DNA of 51,899 nucleotides from UBA7236 sp964638865. GTDB taxonomy: Bacteria > Bacteroidota > Bacteroidia > Chitinophagales > BACL12. The DNA is taken from positions 1 through 51,899 of the forward strand of contig CAZXBG010000005.1 of NCBI GenBank assembly GCA_964638865.1, in the 5' to 3' direction. A model generated the notes under the pieces. The model ran no database searches and was not told the origin of the DNA. It was given only the letters and a program-made list of their open reading frames with translations. This document shows, piece by piece, positions 1 through 9,082 of the stretch; positions within the stretch are counted from its first letter, which is position 1; each line of letters starts with the position of its first letter. The position numbers and the translations under genes are program-made.

Positions 1-24
1 TTAGATGGTTTTCTATTCAGGGTA

Positions 25-94
25 ACCCAGAGTAAGAAAATTGTTGAAGTTTAATAGATACCCGTAAGTTTATAGACAATTTTCAACTCTGGGT
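25..94. repeat. Long imperfect inverted repeat downstream of gldN
   Basis: The arm ACCCAGAGTAAGAAAATTGT at 25-44 pairs with ACAATTTTCAACTCTGGGT at 76-94, with a single-base length difference and a loop of about 31 bases. It lies beyond the gldN terminator, so it is not needed to end that operon. It could be the terminator or 3' end of a gene outside the window, or a small repeat element. No coding sequence is visible in bases 1-158. Confidence 0.55.
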
Positions 95-103
95 AAAAAT
101 AGA

Positions 104-126
104 AGACCGGCTATAAAAGCCGGCCT
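104..126 (-). terminator. Intrinsic terminator of the T9SS operon
   Basis: On the minus strand a GC-rich stem (GGCCGGCT / AGCCGGTC, one mismatch) with a 5-base loop is followed by a T-rich run (TTCTATTTTT). It begins about 33 bases after the gldN stop, as expected for the end of the porP-gldKLMN transcript. Confidence 0.8.
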
Positions 127-158
127 TCCGTTCAAGTATGAATAGAAAAGAAAGATAA

Positions 159-989
159 TTAAAATTCCCAGAGGTTATGTTCGTAATCAAAGATAACCTG
201 TTTTATTTTTTCACTCTCCAGCACTTGGTCTATACCTGTTGCATAATTTTCAATAAGGCGATCATATACGTTATCTTCTTTTACGATATAACTATTGAAT
301 AAACGCATTTCGAAAATATCTTCAAATGTAAGTGTTCTAGCGCTATTTTTCTCATTAAACACTTCATGTCGGATTATAATGTTTCGAAGATCGGGATAGT
401 AGATCCAAAACATCGGTTCTTGTCCGAGAACCTCACCTGTTGTAAGGTCCAATCGATCGCGAATCATGGTGAGTCCGATGATACGAACAACCATGGTTGA
501 TGTTTCTTCATCAAATACCCAGTCTTCCTTGATCTGTATTTTCTGAACAGTTTTGTAATCGAATATATTCTCAACGTAAATAGGTCTTTCTTCGTAGGTA
601 ATATCATCCATAATCAACAGTGTATCCGTCCGGTTGTATTTATTGATAATTTGATCAGGCGGAATTTCCGTTCCTTCTCTAAAATCATCATACAAAGGGC
701 TATACGCCTTTAATTCACCGGTTGCCACGGCATCATAAACTACCTGAACGAAGGGGTCTATCGGCCATGTGAATGGCAGATTTATTTTTTCCCGGAAATC
801 AATATTCCGCCAAATTCTTTTTTCCCAAAAGACGTCGGCTTCGCGAATATTGTCGTAAGGAATTACCTCTCTTGTTCCGAGTAATTCTCGTTTGTACATA
901 CCATCCAGCCTTGGTGCACTTGTTGGCTGTGCAAAAGCCATAGATGACAAGATAAAAACCGCTGTTAATAAAACAAATAATCTTTTCAT
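159..989 (-). CDS. gldN: GldN/PorN, type IX secretion and gliding protein
   Basis: Periplasmic component of the type IX secretion system; in the family GldN forms a ring with the lipoprotein GldK under the outer membrane. The 276-residue protein has a clear signal peptide (MKRLFVLLTAVFILSSMAFA, cleavage before QPTS). The Bacteroidota GldN pattern follows: an N-terminal segment with RELLGTREVIPYDNIREAD, then alternating aromatic/charged stretches such as VFWEKRIWRNIDFREKINLP and a conserved FWIYYPDLR near residue 195. Length is within the family range of roughly 270-350. It is the last gene of the minus-strand run gldK-gldL-gldM-gldN, 25 bp after gldM, which confirms the identity by synteny. 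Function is inferred from family and order. Confidence 0.95.
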   Translation of the reverse strand: MKRLFVLLTAVFILSSMAFAQPTSAPRLDGMYKRELLGTREVIPYDNIREADVFWEKRIWRNIDFREKINLPFTWPIDPFVQVVYDAVATGELKAYSPLYDDFREGTEIPPDQIINKYNRTDTLLIMDDITYEERPIYVENIFDYKTVQKIQIKEDWVFDEETSTMVVRIIGLTMIRDRLDLTTGEVLGQEPMFWIYYPDLRNIIIRHEVFNEKNSARTLTFEDIFEMRLFNSYIVKEDNVYDRLIENYATGIDQVLESEKIKQVIFDYEHNLWEF

Positions 990-1014
990 ACTGATCTATT
1001 TTTATAGCCGCCCA

Positions 1015-2613
1015 TTAGATTAATTTGAAGGAAGTATTTATAGGAACAGTTCTTCCGTCAGGCATTTTAACGATCGCTTCAATAATGATCTTATCGCCTG
1101 AAGTAGCTTTTTTCTGAATATCCTTCATAATGGATGAATATTTTGATGAGGAGGATGGGTCAGAAACGATATTTCCTTTCTTAGGAGCATATACCATTTC
1201 AAAACTTACCACAGTGTAAGGAACCTGGAACACGAAATCAGGATTTTTGATCGTGATCGCATCCGAAGCTCTGAACTCCCCTAATTTTAAAGGTCCGCCT
1301 TTTGAATTTAATATATATACATAAGGATCCGGTATACGGCGAACTCTGAATTTTTCTTCAGAAGTTTCTGAACCTTTTTCTGTTTTAACCGACACTACGA
1401 TCCTGTCTTCACCGGCAGTAGTAGGTCTTGCGTTGTATTCTTCGCCCTTTACGCGAGTAATACCACAACCTGAAGCAGTTACTTTTTCAGATGCGTAACC
1501 CGGAACAGAAATTTTGATCGGATTATCGATACCTATATATAATACGTTCATTGCTGTTGGAGAAACTACTGCTTTACCAACTTCGAAAGTTTCATATTTA
1601 GATTCGAATGGATAATATACGAATTCCTCCGGATTTTCCGGCGATGGAACCTGAATTACACCCTGATATTGTCTTTGACCGGATGCAGATTCTTTGATTG
1701 TTGCAATACCGCCTACGGTTGGAATTTCACGTGCACCTGAAAGAGGGGGCGTTTTTCCATGAACCTCAATAAATGCTTCACCGGCCGGATCTGCAGGGTC
1801 TTTTTTAACTTCACCATTAAAACTTCCAAGGAAAACCTTTGGATTGATGGAAGTAGAAGTTGCACCTACAAATATACTTGCTGTATACTCAGTTCCTTTG
1901 CGAACATAAGAAGAAGGTGCAGACACCAAAGCCTTCATTTTATCAACCTTAAAATCTCTAAGATTAATATCTCTTGCAAGAAAAGCAAGAATTGTACTTT
2001 CTGCACTTTTTGCATCTTGTTGATATTTTGTAAGCAGGGTATAAATCGCGATAGCCGGAACACGGTCGAAGTTATATTCTGCCCAAGTTCTTTTGCCGGC
2101 ATCAGAAGGAATATCAGAAGCCTTTAGTGGCACATCTATTCCGGTTTGATTTCCGATCAAGTCCAAAAATTTCTTTCTAGTATCATCAATTTTAGCCTTT
2201 AACTCATCTCCTTTCCCTTGTTTGATCATGTAATTACTGGTTTTTTCCTGCTCACCTTCTGTTTTCAAAAGTTTAGTAGGCTCCTTTTCATTAGGGCCAC
2301 CTGCAAGGTCCATAATTACAACTTTATATTCATCTAATACTTTAATGAAATCTGCACTAATTGCTGCAGCTTGTTGGGCTTTAGCCAAATTAGCTTGCGT
2401 TTCAGGTCTTGGGTCACTTTTTGCAGTTTCCTCAATATTAGACATCAGAGCAATATTCTTATCCGTTAAGATAACATTACTTTCTCCGATACCTTTATTA
2501 ACCGTATTGAAAGCATTTAAAATTTCCGCAGATACATTCAATGCCAGGAGGGCTGTAAGCACCAGGTACATGAGGTTGATCATGAGCTGGCGTGGTTCCT
2601 TAGGTATTGACAT
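1015..2613 (-). CDS. gldM: GldM, T9SS motor periplasmic shaft subunit
   Basis: Inner-membrane protein that with GldL forms the proton-driven motor powering type IX secretion and gliding. The 532-residue protein starts with the hallmark cytoplasmic tip MSIPKEPRQLMINLMYLVLT and a single membrane helix at about residues 10-30. A helical D1 domain follows, containing SDPRPETQANLAKAQ. Three beta-rich domains complete it, the second with SSYVRKGTEYTASIF and the last ending VPINTSFKLI. Length matches the family (about 510-530). It sits 51 bp after gldL and 25 bp before gldN. The start is unambiguous because the conserved N-terminus begins at this ATG. A lipoprotein resembling its first two periplasmic domains is encoded at 30831-31616. 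Confidence 0.97.
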   Translation of the reverse strand: MSIPKEPRQLMINLMYLVLTALLALNVSAEILNAFNTVNKGIGESNVILTDKNIALMSNIEETAKSDPRPETQANLAKAQQAAAISADFIKVLDEYKVVIMDLAGGPNEKEPTKLLKTEGEQEKTSNYMIKQGKGDELKAKIDDTRKKFLDLIGNQTGIDVPLKASDIPSDAGKRTWAEYNFDRVPAIAIYTLLTKYQQDAKSAESTILAFLARDINLRDFKVDKMKALVSAPSSYVRKGTEYTASIFVGATSTSINPKVFLGSFNGEVKKDPADPAGEAFIEVHGKTPPLSGAREIPTVGGIATIKESASGQRQYQGVIQVPSPENPEEFVYYPFESKYETFEVGKAVVSPTAMNVLYIGIDNPIKISVPGYASEKVTASGCGITRVKGEEYNARPTTAGEDRIVVSVKTEKGSETSEEKFRVRRIPDPYVYILNSKGGPLKLGEFRASDAITIKNPDFVFQVPYTVVSFEMVYAPKKGNIVSDPSSSSKYSSIMKDIQKKATSGDKIIIEAIVKMPDGRTVPINTSFKLI

Positions 2614-2664
2614 TTTTATTTATAATTTATATTGTTAAAAAAATATATAACTCAATTCTGATAA

Positions 2665-3483
2665 TTAACGGTTACCACCTGTGCTCATTGCACTTAGCAT
2701 ATTACCATAAACACGGTTTAATGCAGCCAAATTAGTAGACAACTGACCAATTTCTTCACGGTATTTAGCAGTATCTGTTACTGATTCCTGAAGATTATCC
2801 ATTGCACTATTCAAGCTGCCATAGAATTTGTTCATTGCCTTAAGATGGTTGTTGGTATCTTGTAATTCCAATTCGTAAATTGCATTCAACTGGCCTAAAT
2901 TTTTAGTAACCATTTGCACTTGCTCATGGTATTTTGTTGTATCAACTGACGTTGAAGTAATCTGTTCCATTGCTTTAGCAGCATTAGAATAGGCATCACG
3001 CATTTCAGCAACAGCAATGGAAGCATCTTTGATTTTACTTGAATACTCATTGGTGTTGAGTGCAGCATCCTGAACATCAGAGAGTTTTTCGATATTCTCT
3101 CCTAATCTCTTTAAATTATCACCTAATCTTTCGATCATCATTGGCTCCACTTTACTTTCTTCCAGCATTTTGTCCAATTGTTTGGTAACGCTTTCTCTTG
3201 GTTCCATTTTGTGAACCTTTTTGCCTGATTTAGCTTCTTCCACTTCAGGAGCGATATCAAGATCCGGATATATCTTCTCCCAGTAATAATCTTTGTGCGG
3301 AGGAAGCACACCTAATAATAAGAAAATGAATGCTTCGGTAAACATACCCACCATTAACATGAAATCGGCACCATCCCAGTGGAGGATTTTGAACAGAGCT
3401 CCTACAAGTACAATTGATGCACCCAGTCCGATGATGAGATTTTTGAGACGTTTAAAACGATCGGTTTCGAAAAATGCTGACAT
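2665..3483 (-). CDS. gldL: GldL, T9SS motor membrane subunit
   Basis: Cytoplasmic-membrane stator-like subunit that assembles with GldM. The 272-residue protein has the conserved N-terminus (FFETDRFKRLKNLIIGLGAS) and two membrane helices at about residues 14-35 and 40-60. The second contains the family glutamate in GMFTEAFIFLLLG, which has been implicated in proton flow in studied homologues. A long cytoplasmic tail follows, rich in helices with repeated motifs (LGQLNAIYELEL, LAALNRVYGNML) that suggest a repeated coiled-coil segment. The gene lies between gldK and gldM with an 81-bp upstream spacer and no separate promoter seen, so it is probably cotranscribed. Confidence 0.96.
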   Translation of the reverse strand: MSAFFETDRFKRLKNLIIGLGASIVLVGALFKILHWDGADFMLMVGMFTEAFIFLLLGVLPPHKDYYWEKIYPDLDIAPEVEEAKSGKKVHKMEPRESVTKQLDKMLEESKVEPMMIERLGDNLKRLGENIEKLSDVQDAALNTNEYSSKIKDASIAVAEMRDAYSNAAKAMEQITSTSVDTTKYHEQVQMVTKNLGQLNAIYELELQDTNNHLKAMNKFYGSLNSAMDNLQESVTDTAKYREEIGQLSTNLAALNRVYGNMLSAMSTGGNR

Positions 3484-3564
3484 TTTGTTTTAAATTTTTA
3501 GTTTTAGAATGATTGTTAAAAATTGCTGACGATGTGTATTCTCAATTGGTTAGGAAATTATTTA

Positions 3565-4857
3565 TTAGAAATCACTCATTGAGCGACCGAGGAAGGTCAT
3601 GCAACAGCGAAATCCAACATAACATTTAGCTGTATCCTGAAACTCCCAGTGCCTTGAACCTGTCTGTATATAATAACTGATATCTTTCCATGACCCTCCG
3701 CGGATAACTTTTCTTTTCATTGCCGGCGGATCATTTTCATCTGCATCATATCGGTAATCAGGGTTTTCATCGTGAATAAAGGAATAAGAATTTTCTGCAA
3801 ATGCGGTAGAGGTCCATTCGGATACGTTACCAGCCATATTATATACTCCGAAATCATTCGGCGCATAAGAGTAAACTTTTACAGTATAATAACCACCATC
3901 TTCAGGATAATTACCGCGCCCGGGTTTAAAGTTGGCCAGGTAACAACCTTTGGTATTTCTTACATAAGGTCCGCCCCAAGGATATGGCGCTTCATCTCTT
4001 CCGCCACGCGCAGCATATTCCCATTCGTGTTCGGTTGGTAAACGGAAATCATCTACAATAACTTCTTCATGTGATCTTCTCCAGTCGTTCCAGAAATCGG
4101 TTCTCCAGGTAGTAAAAGCACTTGCCTGTTTCCAGGAAACACCAACCACAGGGTAATCGTCGAAGGAAGGGTGCGAAAAATATTGACGGGTCATTGGTTC
4201 ATTGTATGAATAAGTATAATCATGCACCCAAACTAAAGTATCCGGATATATTTCAATTGGCTCTTCCACCATGAAATCTGCAATATTTTTATCGCGGTTT
4301 GATTTTGAAGCAGCTTCTTTCCATTTTGCCCAACGATAACTAAAGATCAGTTGACGGGTGTCAACTTGTTTTTGGCCATAGTAGGTTTCGCTACCCGGGA
4401 GATAAATTTCTTCCAGACGTGATTTTGTTTCTTCATCTTCCCAATCGATCGGCATTGTCCAGTCGATCTTAGGTTCTTCGGTGGCTTCCCCTTCTTCTTC
4501 TTCTGCATAATGATCTAGCAGAACGTGGGAGATAGAATCGCGCACCCAGAAAACAAACTGACGATATTCGTTGTTTGTGATCTCTGCATCATCGATGTAA
4601 AAACCCTGAATGGAAATTGATTTGGTTCGTTGCCAGAGGGAATTGTTAACATCTTGGTCGCTCGGCCCGACGTGCAGAGTTCCGGAAGGGATGTACACCA
4701 TTCCAAATGGATTGATGGGTTCCCAGACCGGACGGTCCTGCATTCCCAGCAACTGTCCTCTATAATCATCCCAACTGGAGTGACTACAGCCGCTTCCGGC
4801 GAGGATGGCTACGAATGCAAAAAGTAATAATGGCAGGTTTCTTTTCATACTTGACAT
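3565..4857 (-). CDS. gldK: GldK/PorK, T9SS outer-membrane ring lipoprotein
   Basis: Lipoprotein of the periplasmic GldK-GldN ring of the type IX secretion system. The signal peptide ends in a lipobox (AILAGSGC), giving lipidation at about residue 24. The body is a formylglycine-generating-enzyme/sulfatase-modifying-factor fold: FGMVYIPSGTLHVG near residue 52, RLPTEHEWEYAARGG near 275, KVIRGGSWKDISYY near 385 and a terminal VGFRCCMTFLG. In GldK this fold is structural rather than catalytic (family knowledge). An internal ATG three codons later (4848) is an equally plausible start. It is the first gene of gldKLMN and follows porP on the same strand. Confidence 0.95.
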   Translation of the reverse strand: MSSMKRNLPLLLFAFVAILAGSGCSHSSWDDYRGQLLGMQDRPVWEPINPFGMVYIPSGTLHVGPSDQDVNNSLWQRTKSISIQGFYIDDAEITNNEYRQFVFWVRDSISHVLLDHYAEEEEGEATEEPKIDWTMPIDWEDEETKSRLEEIYLPGSETYYGQKQVDTRQLIFSYRWAKWKEAASKSNRDKNIADFMVEEPIEIYPDTLVWVHDYTYSYNEPMTRQYFSHPSFDDYPVVGVSWKQASAFTTWRTDFWNDWRRSHEEVIVDDFRLPTEHEWEYAARGGRDEAPYPWGGPYVRNTKGCYLANFKPGRGNYPEDGGYYTVKVYSYAPNDFGVYNMAGNVSEWTSTAFAENSYSFIHDENPDYRYDADENDPPAMKRKVIRGGSWKDISYYIQTGSRHWEFQDTAKCYVGFRCCMTFLGRSMSDF

Positions 4858-4925
4858 GATTTGTAACTTTAACCGTGTAAAAATATCATTTTTTTTGGTT
4901 AAAAATAATATTTCGCCCCAGTTTT

Positions 4926-4954
4926 TTCACACACTTTTTCTAAAAGTATGTGAA
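4926..4954. other. Hairpin between porP and gldK
   Basis: TTCACACACTTTT (4926-4938) pairs with AAAAGTATGTGAA (4942-4954) with one mismatch and a 3-base loop. On the minus strand it lies between the porP stop and gldK, but no strong T-run follows it. It could be a weak terminator or an mRNA-processing/stability element setting different PorP and GldK levels. Its role is inferred from position only. Confidence 0.4.
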
Positions 4955-4991
4955 ATTAGTAACTTTCTTTAAATTAACAAATTAAACACTG

Positions 4992-6011
4992 TTAATGATA
5001 TAAATATCTCGGATTGTTAATCATCTTTCCTACTCTTGGTTTTACAACCGGGATACTATATCTGAGCACTAATTCGTGTGATCCTGAACTTACTGTATTT
5101 AAGGCTGAGGTTGTGATATCGTAACTATAACTTACGCGCCACTTATCTGTGATATTCAAACCTGCTATCAATGCAACTGCGTCATACTGACTGTTTGCAT
5201 ATCCCCTAAACGATACTCCTGCTAAAATATTGCTGTTATAACTAAAAATCGTATTCACATCAACAATACTTTCAACGAAGTCGGTTTTATAAAGAACATT
5301 AGGTGTAATATCAATTTTATCGTTCACCTCAAATTTATAACTGATATAAACGTTCCCGCCGGGGTAATATTGCACATCACTGATAGTCGCGTCTTTTCCA
5401 TTTAAAACCGGCGACAATAGATGAGATGCGGCAATCCCTGCGGTCAAATTTTTTCCAAAGAAATAAATACCTGCCGAAGCGTCGGGTAACACTTGAGAGC
5501 TTAATGTGACAGGCAAATATGGGTCATTATGGTTCACATTATTCTCGTAATTGCCTGTGGGCGTGATCAATTTGCTGCCATCGATAGACTGTTGTATGAA
5601 ACCTGCTCCTGCTCCGAAACTCAAAATTGATGACCTGAATTGTTTATGAAATGCATACAGGAGCATTGCACCTGTATTTCGCTGTTGACCCGCGATATCG
5701 TTCACTATTGTTACTCCGGCACCTCCCTTAAGTTTGTAAATAGGAAGGTGTGAGGTAAGCGATTGTGACACAGGTGCTCCCGGTAGATTTACCCACTGAT
5801 TTCTGACATTAACAGTGGATACCCATGCCTGTTCATTGCCAACAGCAGCCACATTAATATATACCGGATTGAACATATATTGTGTAAATTGTGGGTCTTG
5901 CTGAGCGTAACTATGGAAGGGTGCTGACTGTCCTTTTAAGTAAAAAGACACTGTTAGCATTAAGTAAATAAAAAATATCTTGCGTAAAATTCCTTTCATC
6001 CTTTCTATCAT
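4992..6011 (-). CDS. PorP/SprF family type IX secretion outer-membrane protein
   Basis: Predicted outer-membrane beta-barrel of the PorP/SprF family, which assists secretion and surface attachment of T9SS substrates. The mature N-terminus carries the family signature QQDPQFTQYMFNPVYINVAA followed by beta-strand repeats, and the protein ends in a barrel-like strand (HELVLRYSIPVV) plus a short tail. The signal peptide is seen in residues 5-28 (ending SFYLKGQ); the ATG at codon 5 (5999) gives a cleaner signal sequence and may be the true start. Length 339 is typical. It precedes gldK by 134 bp on the same strand, the common Bacteroidota order porP-gldKLMN. Whether it should be called PorP or SprF cannot be settled here. 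Confidence 0.92.
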   Translation of the reverse strand: MIERMKGILRKIFFIYLMLTVSFYLKGQSAPFHSYAQQDPQFTQYMFNPVYINVAAVGNEQAWVSTVNVRNQWVNLPGAPVSQSLTSHLPIYKLKGGAGVTIVNDIAGQQRNTGAMLLYAFHKQFRSSILSFGAGAGFIQQSIDGSKLITPTGNYENNVNHNDPYLPVTLSSQVLPDASAGIYFFGKNLTAGIAASHLLSPVLNGKDATISDVQYYPGGNVYISYKFEVNDKIDITPNVLYKTDFVESIVDVNTIFSYNSNILAGVSFRGYANSQYDAVALIAGLNITDKWRVSYSYDITTSALNTVSSGSHELVLRYSIPVVKPRVGKMINNPRYLYH

Positions 6012-6074
6012 TCCAATAACGAAAACAGAATTTGTTTCGTATCTGAGCTAAAATTAATTCGAAATGGGCTTATT

Positions 6075-8138
6075 TCAAAATTCTTTCAGGGCTAAAACAT
6101 AGTCTCCAACAGAACTGACAGGAAGTTTACAAACGTTATTTCTGCACAAATGAATGAAAGTGCCTTCATTTTTGAATCTGTTTTTAAATAAAGGGAGCTC
6201 CGAATTTCCGGAAACATCCGTTTGTAAAATTAAATGGGGATAATAAATATGTTGCATTTCGTTTCTCAAGGAATGGGCATCTTTACCTATAACCGCAACC
6301 TCAGCATATGGATAAACAATTTTTAATGCAGCGCTTAACCAATTTCCAAAGGAAGATCCGTGTTTTAAAATGGCGGGTTTTAATTTCATCAACATACTTA
6401 TGGCAATATCATACCAATTTTTTTCGCCTGTTAAAATTGCAAGGCGAATAAGATTATGCACCATTATCGAATTTCCGGATGGAGTTGCATTATCATAAAA
6501 ATCTTTATTGCGCAACGGAATGTCCTTTTGATCTTTATGCGTAAAATAAAACACACCCTCTTTATCCATGAAATTTTTTATTACAAAGGTGGTATGTATT
6601 TGTGCGCGTTGTAAATATTTTTCTTCGGATGTAATTTCATAAACATCTAAATATGCCTGTATTATTGCAGCATAATCTTCTATAAATGCAGGATGTTTTG
6701 CATAACCATTCTTATAGGTGTGGTATAGTTGACCCTCAACATTCTTATCTTCAAAAACACGTGCTAAAAATGTAATATTTTTAATTGCAATATCTTTGAA
6801 TTTTGTTATTGCAGTTGCCTTATATGATTGAACAAAAGTAGAACAGGTAAAAGCATTCCAGGATAATATTATTTTGTCGTCGAGTCCGGGTTTTATGCGC
6901 GTTGCACGATAATTCATTAATTTTGTATTGACAATCTTTATTCTGTTTTCTACCTCTGAGATGTTTATGGAAAATTTTTTTGCCAGCGTTTCATTGTCGA
7001 TGTTGCGATATAAAATATTGGTATGCTCCCAGTTTCCTGTTTCTTCTATATTGTATAAACTGGAAACAAACAGGTAATCCTCCCCAAATAACGCTTTTAT
7101 TTCTGAAAAATTAAACGTGTAATATTTACCTTCCTCTCCTTCAGAATCTGCATCATAAGAAGAATAAAATCCAAACTCCTCACTCATCATTTCATGTTCT
7201 AAAAAATCGAGTGAACGCAAAACAACTTGTAAATAATCTTTATTTAAAGTACCCATATACACTTCTGCATATAATTGAATAAGCAGAGCATTGTCGTATA
7301 ACATTTTTTCAAAATGCGGAATGATCCATTTTTTATCAACGGTATATCTCGCAAATCCACCATCTACCTGATCGAAAATTCCGCCGTACATCATTTTTTG
7401 AAGACTTAAATGCACCTGCTTTTCGATGTCAGCATCCTTTTGAAAATAATTTGATCTCCACAAAAATTGCAAAATCATAGTACCGGGAAATTTTGGTGCT
7501 GAACCAAACCCACCGTCAATGGTATCAAAATTATTTTTTAGGGTAGAAATTGCAGATTCTAATTCTGAGTCTGTGAATGGAGCCTGATCTACAGATAAAT
7601 CCTGTAAAGGAGAAATAAAAGTATTGTCCATTTGTAAAATGTGCTCTGAAAGCGCTATTGCCTGACTTTCGACTTTATCACGTTCGTTAGAAAAAACAGT
7701 TTTCATATACATTAAAACTTCCATCCAGGAAGGTTTGCCATAACCGGGTTTTGGCGGAAAATAAGTACCTCCGCTAAATGGCAAAAGATCAGGAGTCAGA
7801 AATATATTCAATGGCCATCCACCGGCACCGGTAAGTAACTGACATGCATTCATATAAATATTATCAATATCCGGTCTTTCTTCTCTATCAACCTTAATAT
7901 TTACAAACCAGGTATTCATAAAAAGAGCAGTTTCTTCATTTTCAAAACTTTCGTGTTCCATTACGTGGCACCAGTGACATGCTGCATAACCAATAGAAAC
8001 TAAAATGGGTTTGTCATCCATTTTTGCTTTTTGCAATGCTTCGTCCCCCCACGGGAACCACTCAACAGGATTATAGGCATGCTGAAGCAGGTAGGGTGAA
8101 TTTTCGTGTTCAAGATGATTTGGCTTCTGATTTTTCAT
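6075..8138 (-). CDS. DUF255 thioredoxin-like domain protein (YyaL/SSP411 family)
   Basis: Large protein with an N-terminal thioredoxin-like DUF255 domain (NSPYLLQHAYNPVEWFPWG, then AACHWCHVMEHESFENEETA with a CHWC pair near residue 54) and a C-terminal alpha/alpha-barrel resembling N-acylglucosamine 2-epimerase/cellobiose 2-epimerase folds. Family signatures GGWPLNIFLTPDLLPFSGGT and GGFARYTVDKKWIIPHFEKM are present. The family is widespread, but its biochemical role is not established. I start it at 8138, where the homologous MKNQKPNHLEHENSPYLLQ begins; an upstream in-frame ATG at 8204 would add 22 unconserved residues. About 687 residues is normal for the family. It has no obvious operon partner. 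Confidence 0.93.
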   Translation of the reverse strand: MKNQKPNHLEHENSPYLLQHAYNPVEWFPWGDEALQKAKMDDKPILVSIGYAACHWCHVMEHESFENEETALFMNTWFVNIKVDREERPDIDNIYMNACQLLTGAGGWPLNIFLTPDLLPFSGGTYFPPKPGYGKPSWMEVLMYMKTVFSNERDKVESQAIALSEHILQMDNTFISPLQDLSVDQAPFTDSELESAISTLKNNFDTIDGGFGSAPKFPGTMILQFLWRSNYFQKDADIEKQVHLSLQKMMYGGIFDQVDGGFARYTVDKKWIIPHFEKMLYDNALLIQLYAEVYMGTLNKDYLQVVLRSLDFLEHEMMSEEFGFYSSYDADSEGEEGKYYTFNFSEIKALFGEDYLFVSSLYNIEETGNWEHTNILYRNIDNETLAKKFSINISEVENRIKIVNTKLMNYRATRIKPGLDDKIILSWNAFTCSTFVQSYKATAITKFKDIAIKNITFLARVFEDKNVEGQLYHTYKNGYAKHPAFIEDYAAIIQAYLDVYEITSEEKYLQRAQIHTTFVIKNFMDKEGVFYFTHKDQKDIPLRNKDFYDNATPSGNSIMVHNLIRLAILTGEKNWYDIAISMLMKLKPAILKHGSSFGNWLSAALKIVYPYAEVAVIGKDAHSLRNEMQHIYYPHLILQTDVSGNSELPLFKNRFKNEGTFIHLCRNNVCKLPVSSVGDYVLALKEF

Positions 8139-8278
8139 TAAAGTGGAAGGAACTTTGCAGTAGAAATTAATTTTTCGTGTTTTTTGAATTTGATCTTGGA
8201 TCACAACGCATTACATCTTTCGTGGATTGCGATTTTTAATCCGTGCTGGAACATACTCGCCATTAGGCACTCGCTTCC

Positions 8279-9067
8279 TTACTTTTTTTTATTAGCCAAC
8301 GCAATATAATTGCTAAGTGCCATAATAATAGAAGGTGTTTCGGGAGTAGGTGCTTTTATATCAATACGCAAATGATTATCTTCCATAGCTTTGTGTGTAG
8401 TGCTTCCCATACAACCAATGCGCAGGTCTCCCTGTTCGAAATTGGGAAAATTTTGGAAAAGGCTTTGAACTCCTGTTGGGGTAAATAACACGATCATATC
8501 ATAATTGATTTTGCCGTTCATATCACTCAGATCGGCAGAAACGGTTTCATAAATAATTGCTTCTGTAAAATTGGCATTATTATTTTTTAGAAATTCGGTA
8601 AAAATATCTTTATGATTAGGCGTGCAGGGAAATAAAAACTTTTCGGAAATATGTTTTTTAAAGAGATCGAGCAACTCAGATTCTTTTCCGGAACCGTAAA
8701 AAACTTTTCTTTTTCTATACTGAATATATTTTTGAAGATAAACGGCTATGGCTTCCGAAACACAAAAATATTTAGTCATTTCGGGCATACGAATACGCAA
8801 TTCTTCGCAAAGGCGGAAGAAGTGGTCGATCGCATTTCTACTGGTAAAAATGATAGCCGAATAATCGAGTATATTGATACGTTGTTTTCTAAATTCTTTA
8901 GAGGAAAGCCCACGAACCTGAATGAACTGACGAAAATCAATTTTAATTTTATATTTCTCCGCAAGCTCCTGATAGGGTGATTTTGGGGTTTCAGGTGGTT
9001 TAGGTTGCGAAACGAGAATGGATTTTACTGATTTTATTAACGGTTCCTGGCTGTTGTTCATCGGCAA
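8279..9067 (-). CDS. hemD: Uroporphyrinogen-III synthase
   Basis: Predicted HemD, which closes hydroxymethylbilane with inversion of ring D to give uroporphyrinogen III in haem synthesis. The 262-residue protein shows the two-lobed HemD pattern: an N-terminal KSILVSQPKPPETPKSPY, IIFTSRNAIDHFFRLCEE near residue 70, and the second-lobe motifs LVLFTPTGVQS-like MIVLFTPTGVQSLFQNF, RIGCMGSTTHKAM and PTPETPSIIMAL at the C-terminus. The Bacteroidota branch is divergent from enterobacterial HemD, so identity rests on these motifs. It is 15 bp downstream of the DUF4271 gene, a pairing common in Bacteroidota. An ATG two codons in (9061) is an alternative start. Confidence 0.88.
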   Translation of the reverse strand: MPMNNSQEPLIKSVKSILVSQPKPPETPKSPYQELAEKYKIKIDFRQFIQVRGLSSKEFRKQRINILDYSAIIFTSRNAIDHFFRLCEELRIRMPEMTKYFCVSEAIAVYLQKYIQYRKRKVFYGSGKESELLDLFKKHISEKFLFPCTPNHKDIFTEFLKNNNANFTEAIIYETVSADLSDMNGKINYDMIVLFTPTGVQSLFQNFPNFEQGDLRIGCMGSTTHKAMEDNHLRIDIKAPTPETPSIIMALSNYIALANKKK

Positions 9068-9082
9068 ATTTTTTTCCTTCCC

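Noticed and set aside
1759..2127. Plus-strand frame opposite gldM (122 codons)
   Set aside because: It lies wholly antisense to gldM with Cys/Arg/Ser-rich composition and no family motif; a shadow of the real gene.
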